Made by a program: the position numbers and the translations under genes | The notes under the pieces: generated by a model | Told to the model about the DNA's origin: nothing | What the model saw: only the letters and a program-made list of their open reading frames with translations | Databases searched by the model: none | Shown here: piece by piece, positions 1 through 10,900 of the stretch | Numbering within the stretch: position 1 is the first letter of the stretch | How the letters are laid out: the number at the start of each line of letters is the position of its first letter | Assembly (NCBI GenBank): GCA_945267035.1 | Contig: CALYOS010000016.1 | Location: 1-50,146, forward strand | Reading direction: 5' to 3' | DNA length: 50,146 bases | Source: an uncultured Neisseriaceae bacterium | GTDB taxonomy: Bacteria > Pseudomonadota > Gammaproteobacteria > Burkholderiales > Neisseriaceae

Positions 1-502
1 ATACAAATTCTGTGCATTTAAATTTAATTAATCTGAGTTGGCAATCAAACAGTTAATGCGGATGTTCATGCAAATTAGATATTGTTGATTAAGCCAATCA
101 ACAGTATGGTCTCGATCTGTCAAAGCGTTTTAGGGTTAGGTTTTAGAAATTTTGCTGATAAATTGTTGAAGAAATGAGTGACTAATTAAGTTGACATCAT
201 GTTTCAATAAGATTGAGGTTATTACAGTGAACCATATTTTATGGGCAATATTGGAATAAATTGTTACTGGGCAGCAATCAGCAGCCGCTGTTATGGCAAA
301 AAATTTTGGTTCGTCTGTTTTTGATTAGAATTTATAGGCAAATTATTAGTTTTGGGTCTGAATACTAGCCATGTTAAGCATGAATCATTTTACTGCAAGC
401 TGTCGATGCAGGAGCCGATAAATAATTTAAGCTTTTAATTATGATGATTAATCATGAAAATCTGAATGATTTGAACAGATAAATATGATTAATTGAGATG
501 GC
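1..502. other. AT-rich intergenic region at window edge
   Basis: I see no open frame with gene-like composition here. One perfect inverted repeat lies at 83-103: 8-base arms TGTTGATT and AATCAACA around a 5-base loop. No T-run follows it on either strand, so it is not a typical terminator. It could be an operator or a chance palindrome. Confidence 0.5.
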
Positions 503-530
503 AAAAAAGGTCAGATGAAATCATCTGACC
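503..530 (-). terminator. Rho-independent terminator of pilC/pilY1
   Basis: A perfect 9-bp stem (GGTCAGATG with CATCTGACC, loop 518-521) is followed on the minus strand by six Ts, read from the A-run at 503-508. It lies about 20 bases past the stop codon of the minus-strand pilus-tip gene and is oriented to end that transcript. Confidence 0.85.
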
Positions 531-551
531 TGCTTGGCTTATGACGTTCTA

Positions 552-3500
552 TCAATTCACATAATCAGTTTTAATTTCTCGCCAGCCAAGAATTTCAAAT
601 TTTCCCGGGCAAAGAGGCGTGGAAACTAATTCAAAATTTTCCCCATTGGTAAGATTTATATGTGGTTTTTTGTAGAAACAAGTATTAATTGGTGCAATTT
701 CGCCAGGATTTTTTTGCATACCAGTTTTACCTGCATTCAGTGAATTATACTGATTACCAGTATTTATTCTCATTCCAACTAGTCCGTCCATGGCTATACT
801 GCTTTTAAAGGATTGTTTATGTTGATATAGGGTGAAATGCGGTTGATTTTTGTTTAGCTTACCACCGCTAATACTATCAAATTGCGTTAAACGTGAAACC
901 ATGGTGGTGGTTTCACTGGTTTTTTGTATTTGGCATGGATCATTCTCAGCGGTTTGATTAAGCTTTTCCTTTTTCAGATTATAAGATCTGGTCATCACCA
1001 TTCCGGTTGATAGTAGTTGGTTGACGGAACTGAGTACCCGTTCGCCGTCAATATTCAGTTTGAAGTACCAACCTTGATATTTTGTGGATGAGAAGGGGTG
1101 ATCTGACAGCTCACCCGTTTTATTCTGGTAATCCATGAATTGTTGCAGCAAATTACGTTTTAAAACTAAAGCAGAGCCGCCTTGCTGTTCGTAGTCATCA
1201 TAGATACCGTATATGGCTTGCTGTGTCTGCGATTCCAGATCAGATTGGTAAAGATCACTACCCGTACCAAAAACCACGATTACTTTATGCGCCGCATTGG
1301 GATCTTGACTGTCCGCTTTGGGCGCAAACAGGGTGGGTGCTACTGTGATCGGACCATCTGCGCGAAAGATTCGGGTGACTGTCCAATTGTCTGGATTAGG
1401 ATCGCGAATATCAAAGCGGTACAGATTACCCCCATAATCTCCGGCATAAACCAGATCAGCTACGCCATCATTATTGCTGTCGTAAACCACTGGGCTGGCT
1501 AGACCACCGTTACCATTAGTCGCGGTCAGTTTTTTAACTAGTTTGCCTTTGCTGTCCCCAGTAACGAGATAACTTTCTGTTCCAACATCTATGCCAAGTA
1601 CATCGTAAATGTATAGTGCCGATTCATTTTGGGATATTTCCTTATCGGGGAAATTAACGCCATTGTTGATAAATGCCAGTTCGCGCAGATGGGTTTTATA
1701 GGTATTCACTGGTGCGTTTTGATCGCGGTTAACTCGAGTAATGGCTACGGCAGGCGTACCGATTGTGTAACCGAATTGATTCTCTGAGCCACTGGGTGTT
1801 TGGAATAGAAATAGCTGTTTATACCAGTTGACGTCATTCATGTCGTCCGCTGCTATGGGTTCTTTAGTAGTCAGACTTCTACCCCCAATATTGATGGCAA
1901 ACGCACCGCGTCCAGCTTGCCCCATATTAGAGACCATAAATATCTGCTGAGGCTTATTCAGAAGGGCGGGTGTTTCAACCACGGTAAAGCCACCATTAAG
2001 CAGATAGCGATGGGGATGTTGGGCGTCTTTGCCATAATCTTTGCTGGTCAGATCTTTGTAATAATGACTGACCAGATCGGAACCATCGGTACTGTTTCGT
2101 TCAATCGCCATTGGCATGTAGTTGAACTTCAGATCATAAGGGGCGCGATCGCTGTTGACCGCACGAAATACATACACCATGCCGTCATTGGCGGAGGTAA
2201 TCAGATATTTTTGTTTGTTGAATTCTTCTAGTCCGATGGTTTCGATGGGATTATTGATGATGTCGCCCATATTTCTGGTATTACCAAAACCTGGTTTAAA
2301 AGGTCGTTGGCGATAATCCAGTACAAAGCCGTTTTGTTTAATTTTGTTGTCGGCTTTACCGCGGCTGAACCAATTAAGTAGGCCATCATGCCATTCGAGA
2401 TTATTTGAATTTTGGTTATTACGGATGTTAAAACGTTCATTATTTAGGGCGTTACTTGCCGGATTTGCAAAGAGATAAGACGTTTTGCCGTCATTTAAAA
2501 CCAGTTGGCGGTTGTTAAAAGAGGGCTGTATATTGCAATCATTTTTCTCTTCATTGGTTTCATTTTTAGAATGAAAACAAAGTTGACTACTCCAGTGTTC
2601 TGTTTCAACCTGAGCTTTGATTAATAGATCTTGATCCGTGGTAGAGGATTCGCCCATTGTTGGGGAGATGGTGTTGGTGGTGCCTGTCTCTACTTCTGAT
2701 AGTGTTTTGATTTCTGTAAGAATTTCTTCAAAAGCTTTTAAAATTTCCTCAGGTTTTGAGACATTATAAAAGTAACGACTATCTGGATTAGTCACAGGAT
2801 CATAATCAGGTTTGGGGGATGCGGCATTTTTTAATAATTCAATGCCCATGACATCGCCATCGGTGATTAATCCAAAGCCAATGGTGAAGGTGGTTGCTGT
2901 CTGGGTGAATTTTGCTGTATGCCCCGGTTGTTTGGCGAGTGGATCTGGTCCATCCCATGGTTGACCGGCGTTATCTGTTAGTCTGCGGTCGGTGCGTTTA
3001 GTTGTTTTATTATAGGATTTACCATCAGAATTAACTATATCTTTGCTATATATGTATTGACCAAAATTTTTGGTTCGTAATGTTTCAGTATAGTATTTTA
3101 ATGTATTGGTAAAATTTTCAGTTCTTTCGGTAAATAATTTTGTATCATTTCGGCTTTGGTTACCGTCAAAATAGCCATCATAGCCATAATCATATTCATC
3201 TTGATATAAGGTTGAATCAGTGACCGGTCGATGGTAGCCGGAAGCAACGCCATCCGAAAGAATAATTAAATAGGATTTTTGACAACGGTACTGCAATTTA
3301 TTCATCAGTATATTTCGAGCAGAAGCATTTAAACGTGAAAATGTTGGCGTACCCCAGTTAATTTTTGCCCATACTCGTCTAATTGTACGATGTAAATTTA
3401 TGTAATCGACATATTCTTCGATATTGAAAAATTGATCCAGAAATGGGTCGCGATTATTGAATAGCTGTAAGGCAAAATTAAAATCGTGACGATATCGAGA

Positions 3501-3992
3501 GAGTATGTTAGTCAGTGCCAATTGAACAACGAGAAATCTATTATAGTCATGAGCTCTCCAATATTCGACCTTAATCATTTTTTCTGGAGGATCGTCTGGA
3601 GAAATGGGGGGTATAGGTATTGAATCTTTCTTAACAACGAAGTCTGGAAAATCAAAAGAATTTTGTTGTTTTCCCCATATTTTGCATTCATTATATCTTG
3701 GCCAAGGTTGCGCTTCTAAACATTTTTTAATTCCATATTCGAAGTATTTATCCTCAGATAGACCAGCATTCATACTGCCTGAATCATCAATAAAAAATAG
3801 AATATTGGGTTTGACACTATAGCCTACAGTTTGAATTGATTTACTGCGCAGATGGAGGGGAATATCTGCAAAGGTATTCTTTGCCAACGCAGAAAAGGGT
3901 AATGATAAGGACAATGTCATAATCAAAATTAATGGATTTTTGACTTTTAAGCATCTTCGGGGTTGGTGATCAGGCAAGAAGAGTTTTAACAT
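552..3992 (-). CDS. pilC: Type IV pilus tip adhesin/assembly protein PilC/PilY1
   Basis: The 1146-residue product matches PilC/PilY1, which sits at the tip of type IV pili, counters retraction and mediates adhesion. A signal peptide ends near residue 37 (SALA|KN). A von Willebrand A-like domain follows, with the MIDAS motif DDSGS at 69-73 and a later strand YLIILSDGVASG. The C-terminal half is the beta-propeller domain, with a calcium-loop motif DSNNDGVADLVYAGD near residues 835-850, and the protein ends in the family-like GWREI. An AGGAG ribosome site lies 7 bases before the ATG. Neisseria pilC copies carry a phase-variable G-tract in the signal-peptide region; none is present here, so expression is probably not switched that way. 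No other pilus genes are adjacent. The family call is firm; pilC versus pilY1 is a naming choice. Confidence 0.93.
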   Translation of the reverse strand: MLKLFLPDHQPRRCLKVKNPLILIMTLSLSLPFSALAKNTFADIPLHLRSKSIQTVGYSVKPNILFFIDDSGSMNAGLSEDKYFEYGIKKCLEAQPWPRYNECKIWGKQQNSFDFPDFVVKKDSIPIPPISPDDPPEKMIKVEYWRAHDYNRFLVVQLALTNILSRYRHDFNFALQLFNNRDPFLDQFFNIEEYVDYINLHRTIRRVWAKINWGTPTFSRLNASARNILMNKLQYRCQKSYLIILSDGVASGYHRPVTDSTLYQDEYDYGYDGYFDGNQSRNDTKLFTERTENFTNTLKYYTETLRTKNFGQYIYSKDIVNSDGKSYNKTTKRTDRRLTDNAGQPWDGPDPLAKQPGHTAKFTQTATTFTIGFGLITDGDVMGIELLKNAASPKPDYDPVTNPDSRYFYNVSKPEEILKAFEEILTEIKTLSEVETGTTNTISPTMGESSTTDQDLLIKAQVETEHWSSQLCFHSKNETNEEKNDCNIQPSFNNRQLVLNDGKTSYLFANPASNALNNERFNIRNNQNSNNLEWHDGLLNWFSRGKADNKIKQNGFVLDYRQRPFKPGFGNTRNMGDIINNPIETIGLEEFNKQKYLITSANDGMVYVFRAVNSDRAPYDLKFNYMPMAIERNSTDGSDLVSHYYKDLTSKDYGKDAQHPHRYLLNGGFTVVETPALLNKPQQIFMVSNMGQAGRGAFAINIGGRSLTTKEPIAADDMNDVNWYKQLFLFQTPSGSENQFGYTIGTPAVAITRVNRDQNAPVNTYKTHLRELAFINNGVNFPDKEISQNESALYIYDVLGIDVGTESYLVTGDSKGKLVKKLTATNGNGGLASPVVYDSNNDGVADLVYAGDYGGNLYRFDIRDPNPDNWTVTRIFRADGPITVAPTLFAPKADSQDPNAAHKVIVVFGTGSDLYQSDLESQTQQAIYGIYDDYEQQGGSALVLKRNLLQQFMDYQNKTGELSDHPFSSTKYQGWYFKLNIDGERVLSSVNQLLSTGMVMTRSYNLKKEKLNQTAENDPCQIQKTSETTTMVSRLTQFDSISGGKLNKNQPHFTLYQHKQSFKSSIAMDGLVGMRINTGNQYNSLNAGKTGMQKNPGEIAPINTCFYKKPHINLTNGENFELVSTPLCPGKFEILGWREIKTDYVN

Positions 3993-4009
3993 TGCATTTC
4001 TCCTTTTTT

Positions 4010-4636
4010 ATTATTTTGAATTTAATTTATGATAGTCTATGTGCAATAAAATTGAAATAATTTTATAATTTTTTTAAATTAAACATGAAGATTGATTAAA
4101 ATTTTCTATAGATTTGTCATTATAAGTTGCATTTTTTATGCAAATTTAATGTTCAGTTTCAATTCTATTTTTGTTTGTATGTGGCGTTGATTCGATCTGG
4201 TTACTTTACAATTAATATATTAAGTTGTTGATGATAGGATCGATATCATTGTCTATTATCCAATCAATAGGCTTTTTTTCTCTTCTAAAATCCGCCATCG
4301 TTTTTTTGCAACTATTTAATCTACTGTTGTTTTCTGATGTTATGTTTATTCGACGTATGGTGATAAAGGTTGTGCTGTTGATGTTTATGGGATGATTAAT
4401 GTGTTCGGTTATTTTTTGTCGTTTTAATTAATTTGTGGGTATAGGCTGTGGTTGAGCTGTTTGCTCGATGTTTTTGTTGATGAATCTGATGGAATTATTT
4501 TGTCAACGCTGTTTTTATTAGCTGGAGTTTAAATTTTATTGCAATATGAATTCTTGTTTTTACATGGATTTATGAAATACTGAGGATTGAAGTTAGGTGG
4601 TAAGTAGTTTGTTAACGATATTATAGAGGAAACAAT
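4010..4636. other. Divergent intergenic region between pilC and a spy-like gene
   Basis: About 630 very AT-rich bases separate two divergent genes, so both promoters should be here. I could not fix either promoter by its -35/-10 pair with confidence. No conserved-looking open frame and no long repeat were seen. Confidence 0.5.
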
Positions 4637-5146
4637 ATGAAAATTTTAGCACGTGTATTAGCTGTATCTGCTTTATCTTCGATCAGTATTTCTGCTTTTG
4701 CTGAACCCAATACTAATTCTGTACCGGTGGCTGCGTTTAGCGAAACGGTTGAAACCAATACTTATACATCTGTGTTACCTGTTGTTGCAAATGATCCTAT
4801 TTTGTCCAAATTGGATTTAAGTGCTCAGCAACAGGCTGAGGTAGCCAAAATTAGTCAGCAATTTGGCATTCAACGACCCTTACTGGACAATGAGCAGAAA
4901 CAAACTTTGGCCAATCTGCGTTATAGCCGCGATAATCTGGTCTTGGATCGAAATTTTGACGATGACAAAGCGAGAAAAATTATTGCACAAGAACAAAAAT
5001 TCTGGAAAAAGCAAAAAAATAATATGGCCGATTTTGAATTGACTAATTTGAAACGTGAGCATGCTATTTATCAAATTCTCAGTCCATCGCAACAACAACA
5101 ATTCTTACGTTTACGTCAGCAGTTAAATGATATGCGTCGTAAATAA
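4637..5146 (+). CDS. Spy/CpxP-like (LTXXQ family) periplasmic chaperone
   Basis: This 169-residue exported protein has a signal peptide ending near FAEP (residue 22). The mature part is helical and highly charged and has two LTxxQ-like motifs, LDLSAQQ at 59-65 and LSPSQQ at 148-153. That spacing and order is the hallmark of the Spy/CpxP family of envelope-stress chaperones. Family members bind unfolded periplasmic proteins or modulate the CpxA sensor; which role applies here cannot be told. A GAGG ribosome site precedes the ATG and a strong terminator follows, so it appears to be a single-gene unit. Its divergence from pilC may mean shared envelope-stress control, but that is inference. Confidence 0.75.
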   Translation: MKILARVLAVSALSSISISAFAEPNTNSVPVAAFSETVETNTYTSVLPVVANDPILSKLDLSAQQQAEVAKISQQFGIQRPLLDNEQKQTLANLRYSRDNLVLDRNFDDDKARKIIAQEQKFWKKQKNNMADFELTNLKREHAIYQILSPSQQQQFLRLRQQLNDMRRK

Positions 5147-5162
5147 TAATAAGGTCTTGAAA

Positions 5163-5200
5163 ACGCCACCTTCAGTAGATCTGAGGGTGGTGTGTTTTTT
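5163..5200 (+). terminator. Terminator of the spy-like gene
   Basis: A stem of about 13 bp with two G-U pairs (ACGCCACCTTCAG with CTGAGGGTGGTGT, 5-base loop) is followed by six Ts. It lies less than 20 bases past the stop codon. Confidence 0.85.
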
Positions 5201-6134
5201 GGTCTGTTAAGCAATCTGGATATCTGGGCTCTGGTTGTGCATCGGTTGGGTACCTGTGATGGTTAAATGGTTGCTGGTTAGTTTTGTCGTATTTATGGAT
5301 GCAAGTTCTTTAGAAATTTTTGATTTACGGTTGCGTTATGTGTGAATTAACAGTGGAACTGTTTTAGGTGACAGGTTGTGTTTTGCAGGTATTAGAGCGG
5401 TGGTGTAATCAGGTGGTATTTAATTTCAAGCTATTGTCTTTATGATGAATTTTTTATTTTATAAGATAAATGATTGATTATTTGGATTGCTGTGGATGTT
5501 TTTAGATTTTTAATTGGTTTATATCTGATATTTTAGCCATTCAATTTTTGATTTACGCATTTCGGGTCAAGTTTGATTTGCATTTGAGTAAGTCATTTCT
5601 ATCCTTTTGTACAGCGGTTATTGATAGCAGTTCTTTTATTTTGACCTGGAATGGTGACGGTATTTTGCCAGGATTATGTTTTGTTGCTTCATCGATGATT
5701 GGGGCTGTTAGTCGGTTTATTAACCCAATTGGGGTTGAGTTTTTAGGTTTTATTGTGGTTAGATGGTTGTCATTGTTTATTTAGCATGTTTAATCAGGGT
5801 TTTCCCATTCATTGAAATCAATCTCTGTTTCTGTCAATCCTCTGGATTTAAGGTCTTTGTCCCTTGAATTTGAACGATTATTTTTTTTTCAACAATTTTT
5901 AAACGTTGTATTTTTTATATGGCATTTTTTTCAATGTGTGTTTTATTGTATGCCCACTTTGATTATGGCAGAGTAGAAAAAAATCAGTTTATTATTTTTG
6001 GCTTTGGTTGAATTACTTTATTTTCTTTACATCTCTAGGTTTGAATTCTGTTTTTATTCTTAAGCTCTCAGGTTGTTAGTATAGATGTTTGAGGTTGGAT
6101 CTAGTTGGTTGTTTTTTTGACAGATCTTGCTAGG
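5201..6134. other. Long T-rich intergenic region
   Basis: About 930 bases, strongly T-rich on the plus strand, between a terminator and the 3' end of a minus-strand gene. The only sizeable frame (5548-5784) has a TTG start, no ribosome site and an ordinary shadow composition, so I do not call it. I recognise no decayed gene. Confidence 0.5.
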
Positions 6135-7448
6135 TTATAGTTTTAGCCATTGGGCTATGAGGTAGATTAGTACGCCGATACAGCCTCCGACTACTGTGCC
6201 ATTGATGCGGATAAATTGTAGGTCGCGACCAACGCTTAATTCGATTTTGTCTACCATTTGTTTATTGTCCCAGCTTTGCACTTTATCGGTGATAAACTGG
6301 GTTACGCGATGTTTATACCGGCTGATGACTGTGCGGGTACATAGGCTGATACGGGTATCCAGTCTAAGCATGAAGCGTGGGTGCTGTTGAGCCAGTTGTT
6401 GGAGATGGAGGAATAGGCGATTGATCTGTTGTTGCCACCAAGAATGAGGAAGCTGGACATCGTTTTCGCTCCAATTAATTAGGCTTTCCCATAATTGGCT
6501 GAGGCTGCGGTGCAGCTCGGTTGAATGGGAGAGTTGTTGCCGACTGATGTTCAAGCGCTGATGCCACTGATTATTATGGCGTAGTTGCCTTTCGGTTTTG
6601 AGGATCTGCTTGCGACAGGCATACCAAAAGGGATGTTTTGGATTGGTCAATATGGTTTGGATGTAGGAATCGGCCCAGTTGAGTACTTTGTTGGCTACCC
6701 AGTCGTCAATACGAGCGGTAAGGTTGATTTTGAGTGAAGCTTTGAGGCGATCCCAGCTGGAGGGGTCGTTTTTTTCGATTTTGCCTACCCACTGTAACAG
6801 GCTTTGTTCGAGCATAGCACGGGTTTGTTGGTCGTGTAGCCAGCGACGAAGCTGTCGCAGTAAGGCACGCAGCATGATTTTATCGATGTTCTGTTTGCGA
6901 CTTAAGGCTAGGATGTTTGCCAAGGTTATTCCCAGTTTGTCACCGCTAAATTGGTTATTAAACAGTTGGGTACTGAATTTGGCAAAGTCATCACCTTTAA
7001 CTGAGTGCAACAGGCCAGGAATTTGCTGGGTGATAAAGGTTAGCCACTGCTGATGAGTTTTCGGCTGATTTAACCATTGGAGTATTTTGGCGCTGGGGTG
7101 ATAGAAGAAGATCTGCCTGGCGATGGTTTTATCGAGTAGAAAGTTATTTTCGATAAATCGCGCTATCTCTGTGGCGATTCTGTCTTGTTTCTGTGGCAGG
7201 ATAGCGGTGTGTGGGATAGGAATGCCTAGAGGATGTCGAAAGAGGGCGGTGACGGCAAACCAATCGGCAAGGGCGCCAACCATGGCCGCTTCGGTGAAGG
7301 CTTTCAGGTAGGCCAGCGCTGGATACTGGCTTAGGTTAAGGCAACTGAAGATAAATAAAATGCATACCAATAGCAACAAGGCAGTTGCGATAAATCGCAT
7401 CCGCCTGAGACGCTGTCGTTGTCGGTGAGTATTGGTTGTTGCAGACAT
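6135..7448 (-). CDS. DUF445 family (YjiN-like) inner-membrane protein
   Basis: This 437-residue protein begins with a basic cytoplasmic segment and one membrane span (residues 18-38). It then has the conserved DUF445 block EAAMVGALADWFAVTALF (about 53-70) followed by HPLGIPIPHTAI. A long helical, Gln/Arg/Trp-rich middle follows, and a second membrane segment lies at the C-terminus (GTVVGGCIGVLIYLIAQWL). That architecture matches YjiN-type DUF445 proteins, whose biochemical role is not established. It is last in a minus-strand row with recC, recB and a small membrane protein; the 48-base spacing to the upstream gene allows co-transcription. No clear ribosome site precedes the ATG. Confidence 0.85.
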   Translation of the reverse strand: MSATTNTHRQRQRLRRMRFIATALLLLVCILFIFSCLNLSQYPALAYLKAFTEAAMVGALADWFAVTALFRHPLGIPIPHTAILPQKQDRIATEIARFIENNFLLDKTIARQIFFYHPSAKILQWLNQPKTHQQWLTFITQQIPGLLHSVKGDDFAKFSTQLFNNQFSGDKLGITLANILALSRKQNIDKIMLRALLRQLRRWLHDQQTRAMLEQSLLQWVGKIEKNDPSSWDRLKASLKINLTARIDDWVANKVLNWADSYIQTILTNPKHPFWYACRKQILKTERQLRHNNQWHQRLNISRQQLSHSTELHRSLSQLWESLINWSENDVQLPHSWWQQQINRLFLHLQQLAQQHPRFMLRLDTRISLCTRTVISRYKHRVTQFITDKVQSWDNKQMVDKIELSVGRDLQFIRINGTVVGGCIGVLIYLIAQWLKL

Positions 7449-7496
7449 GTTGCAGTCAATTGTTTATCAGGATGTCATCGCTTTAGGGATGAAACA

Positions 7497-7901
7497 CTAG
7501 GATAATTTGGTTGTCGTTTTTTGTTTTTTGTAACGAAACCATTTGAACAGATAACCTGCTATAACGGGAATGAGGGCATAGATGATCAGTGCAGGCCAGG
7601 TTCCATACCAGCTAATGTTATTTTGCACGATGTTATCCGCATTCAATACGTTGAAGCTGGCTGACCAGTAAATGGCGCGCCACCAGCACATGACGAGTAA
7701 GCCCAGAAAAATTGGCCAGATCTGACGACTTTTACCACGCTGCCACACTAGGAAGAACACTAATGCCCATATTAAGGTTAGAGCGGTGATGAGTAAGCCG
7801 GTATCGGTTGGCAGGCGCAGGTAGCGACAGATAATAAATGTCAGCACGACCCAGATACCGGCCAATATGGACATGATAAATTCTTCGGGTTTGTTCAGCA
7901 T
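7497..7901 (-). CDS. Small four-span membrane protein, unknown function
   Basis: I do not recognise a named family for this 134-residue protein. Four hydrophobic segments are visible, at about residues 10-26, 34-53, 60-78 and 100-120, followed by a strongly basic tail ending KKQKTTTKLS, which suggests a cytoplasmic C-terminus. The start is well supported: GAGGAG lies 8 bases before the ATG. It sits between recB (61 bases upstream) and the DUF445 gene on the same strand, so it may be co-transcribed with either. Nothing in the sequence points to a substrate. Confidence 0.7.
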   Translation of the reverse strand: MLNKPEEFIMSILAGIWVVLTFIICRYLRLPTDTGLLITALTLIWALVFFLVWQRGKSRQIWPIFLGLLVMCWWRAIYWSASFNVLNADNIVQNNISWYGTWPALIIYALIPVIAGYLFKWFRYKKQKTTTKLS

Positions 7902-7962
7902 GGTGTTAACTCCTCATTAAAATTCGCTGAAATAATATCTATATAGGTGCAATATACCGCAG

Positions 7963-10900
7963 CTACTGGGCTTTGTCATGTGGGTGTAACCATGGTTTAA
8001 GATCTGCAGTAGCTATATCCCACTGCCAGATACCATTGTGGTTGCTTGAGTTGAGTCCTCGCAGAAAGAGGTATCGAACGCTGATGATGTCTGGTAACCG
8101 CTTTTGGCTGTGCAGATAACGAGCACAAGCGATGCTGTAGATCAATGCCTGTAAATAATAGTGATGCTTGGCTACTGCTAAATCCATGTTGTTTTGTTGA
8201 TAATCAGTTAAACGGTTGCCGAGATGGTTAGATTTATAATCAATGATGTAGATCTGACCATGATTGTCTTCGCCAATTAGGTCTATCGCGCCGTTGATGA
8301 AGCCATTAACGGTGGTGAAATTAAGGGTTTGAGCCGCTTGGACGCAACAATCGGGTAAGTTCAGATGAGGCTGGGCAAGCCATTGGCGCAGTTGGAGGAT
8401 GTCAAAGTCTTCGATATGCAGCATGAAGTTCATTTCTGCCACGCGCTGGTGTGGCGGAATATCGGCAAGGGTGGTTTGCTTTGATAGTTGGCAATGACAC
8501 ACGGCTTGGCGTAGGTTTAGCATGGTGTTGGTATGCTCTGAATCAAAACCATAGCGTAGCAGGGTGTTTTGGATGGCTTCTTCATCTTGTGGATTGGCAG
8601 GTAGGCTGAATTCGGTTTGTTCGAGGATGGCATGCATGCACAGTCCGGCATTGATGCCGCGGGCAAAAGCCAGTAGGGGTTTTTCAGCTTCTGTGTTTGT
8701 GGGTGCATTCGGCAGTATTTCCGCCTGATCGAGAGCTGGTGCCAATTGTTCTTCTTCAATATGGTGATCATGGTGGTGTTGGCTCAAGCTGGTGAAACTG
8801 GTATAGCGGATAGGGTTAAATGGTTGTAGGTTGATGTTCAGTGCCTGATAGGGGTGTTCCAGATTTTGTCCCACGGATACGGTTGCTGGCGCAGCCATGC
8901 CTTCACACCAGCTAAAATATGCTGGATCGGTATTTTGAGCCAGAAAAGTGTGCCATTGATTATATAAGGTGCTGATTAGCTGGTTTTTATGGGTGGTTTG
9001 CCAATAATTTTGGGTTTCAGCCAAGGTGTGGTGCTGCTCACCACCTAACAGCCATGCTAAGGGATTGCTGGCTGTGCTGCTACACGCTGCGCTGTAGATA
9101 ATGAGCTGTTCGCGTGCGCGGGTAAAGGCAACATAGTAAAGGCGTAGTTGTTCAGCCATGCTTTCTTCGATCAATTCGGTTTTGTCATTGTCGTTGAGCA
9201 AGGGCTGTGCCACCATTTCGATATGATTTTGCTGGTGCAGTCGATGCCATTGGGCGAAGTTGCTGATGGCTTCTTTGCCATCCCAGGCAAAGGGGCAAAA
9301 TACAACTGGATATTCAAGCCCCTTGGATGCATGCATGGTGACGATTTTCACCAGTGCCTCATCACTTTCTAATCGCAATAAATAGCTGTCATTGGCTGGC
9401 TGGGGATTACTGATGGCTTGCTCAAGCCAGTCCAGCAAGGCATTGGCAGAGGGAATGGTTTGCTCTGTCTCGGCCAGTAATTCAGCCAGTTGCCAAAAGT
9501 TGGTTAGTCCGCGATCGTTACGCTGTTTGAGCAAGTTACTTTCCAACGCGGTTTGGCTGGCAAACCATTGTAGGGCGGTATATACCCCATGTTGCTGCCA
9601 ATGTTCTCGAGCGTTGAGTGCTAATTGAATCCATTCATTCAGGGTATGTTCATTTAGATTTAGTTGGGCTAATTGGGCGGCTGTCCAGTTAAATAATACG
9701 CCACCAAGAATGAAGCGTAGGATTTGGGTTTGTTGCGGTTGCAACCAGAAGCGCAGCAAGGCAGCCATGGCTTCGGCTTCGCTGGTGCTGAATATGGACT
9801 GATTGCCGAGTGAAACGCTGATGACGCCACAACGCTTAAGTGCTTTGGCTATCAGCTGACCCTCTTTGTGAGAATGAACCAGTACGGCAATGTCTCCGGC
9901 CAGTAGCGCTCGTGTGCCCAATGTGAGCTCACCGCGCAGACCTTGGTTAATCATGTCGGCTATTTCATGAGCACAGCATTCGGCAGCACGAGCACGCAAG
10001 CTATCTTTATTGGGGATGATCTCGTTGCCTTTTTCACTTACGCTAATGTTTTCATGCAGCCACCGCACTTTTATGGCTGCTAGGGCATGGGGGTGATCAA
10101 CGAGGCGTAATTTGCTGTGCTCGGCCTGAGCGTTGATCAGGGGGTAATCTATTCCGTGCAGGATAAAAGGGTGATCTTTGCTGGTAAATAATTGGGTGAT
10201 GGACTGCACTAACGCTTGATGACTGCGATAGTTGGTATTCAGGGTATAGCGTTGCTGCGCAGGGGTATCGGCAGCTGCACGCAAATAGGCATGAATATCG
10301 GCACCACGAAAACGATAAATGGCCTGCTTAGGGTCACCGACCATGACTAATGGACGATGCTGCGCGGCAAAAGCGGTTTTAAAAATATGGTACTGCATCG
10401 GGTCGGTATCCTGACATTCATCTACCAAGGCAATCTGCCATGTCTGCGCCAGTGCGGCGGCTAAGGTGCTGGCTTGGGGATTGGTTGGTGACAATGCCAT
10501 GGTCACATCGGCAAGCAGGTCATCGTAACTGCGCTGATGGCTATTGCGCCGGTGTTCATCCAGACATTGGCGCACGTACTGAAAGCAATCAATTTGTAAT
10601 TGTAGGGCAATGCTGTTTTCGGCAGCCTGTTTTTGCTCCAGAAGCTGACCCAATTCGGCCAGCAATCGGACTGTGTTGAGCAAGTTTTCGTCCAGAATTT
10701 GGTTTTTTTTGGCTTTGGAAGTTAGGTAGTCTGGCGCAAATTTGTTTAATTTTTCCAGTATTTTTTTGGGCAGTTGACAGGATGCTGGCGGTTCCTGCAG
10801 GGCTAGTTCTAGTTCGAGAAAAAACTCTTCATAGCTTTTAGCGCGGAATGTGGAGCCGTTAAGTTGGGGGTGCAGCTGCCAAAAAGCCTGATGTATGGCA

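Noticed and set aside
5548-5784. 78-codon plus-strand frame in a T-rich gap
   Set aside because: TTG start, no ribosome site, Phe/Val/Ile-rich composition expected from T-rich DNA, and no recognisable motif.
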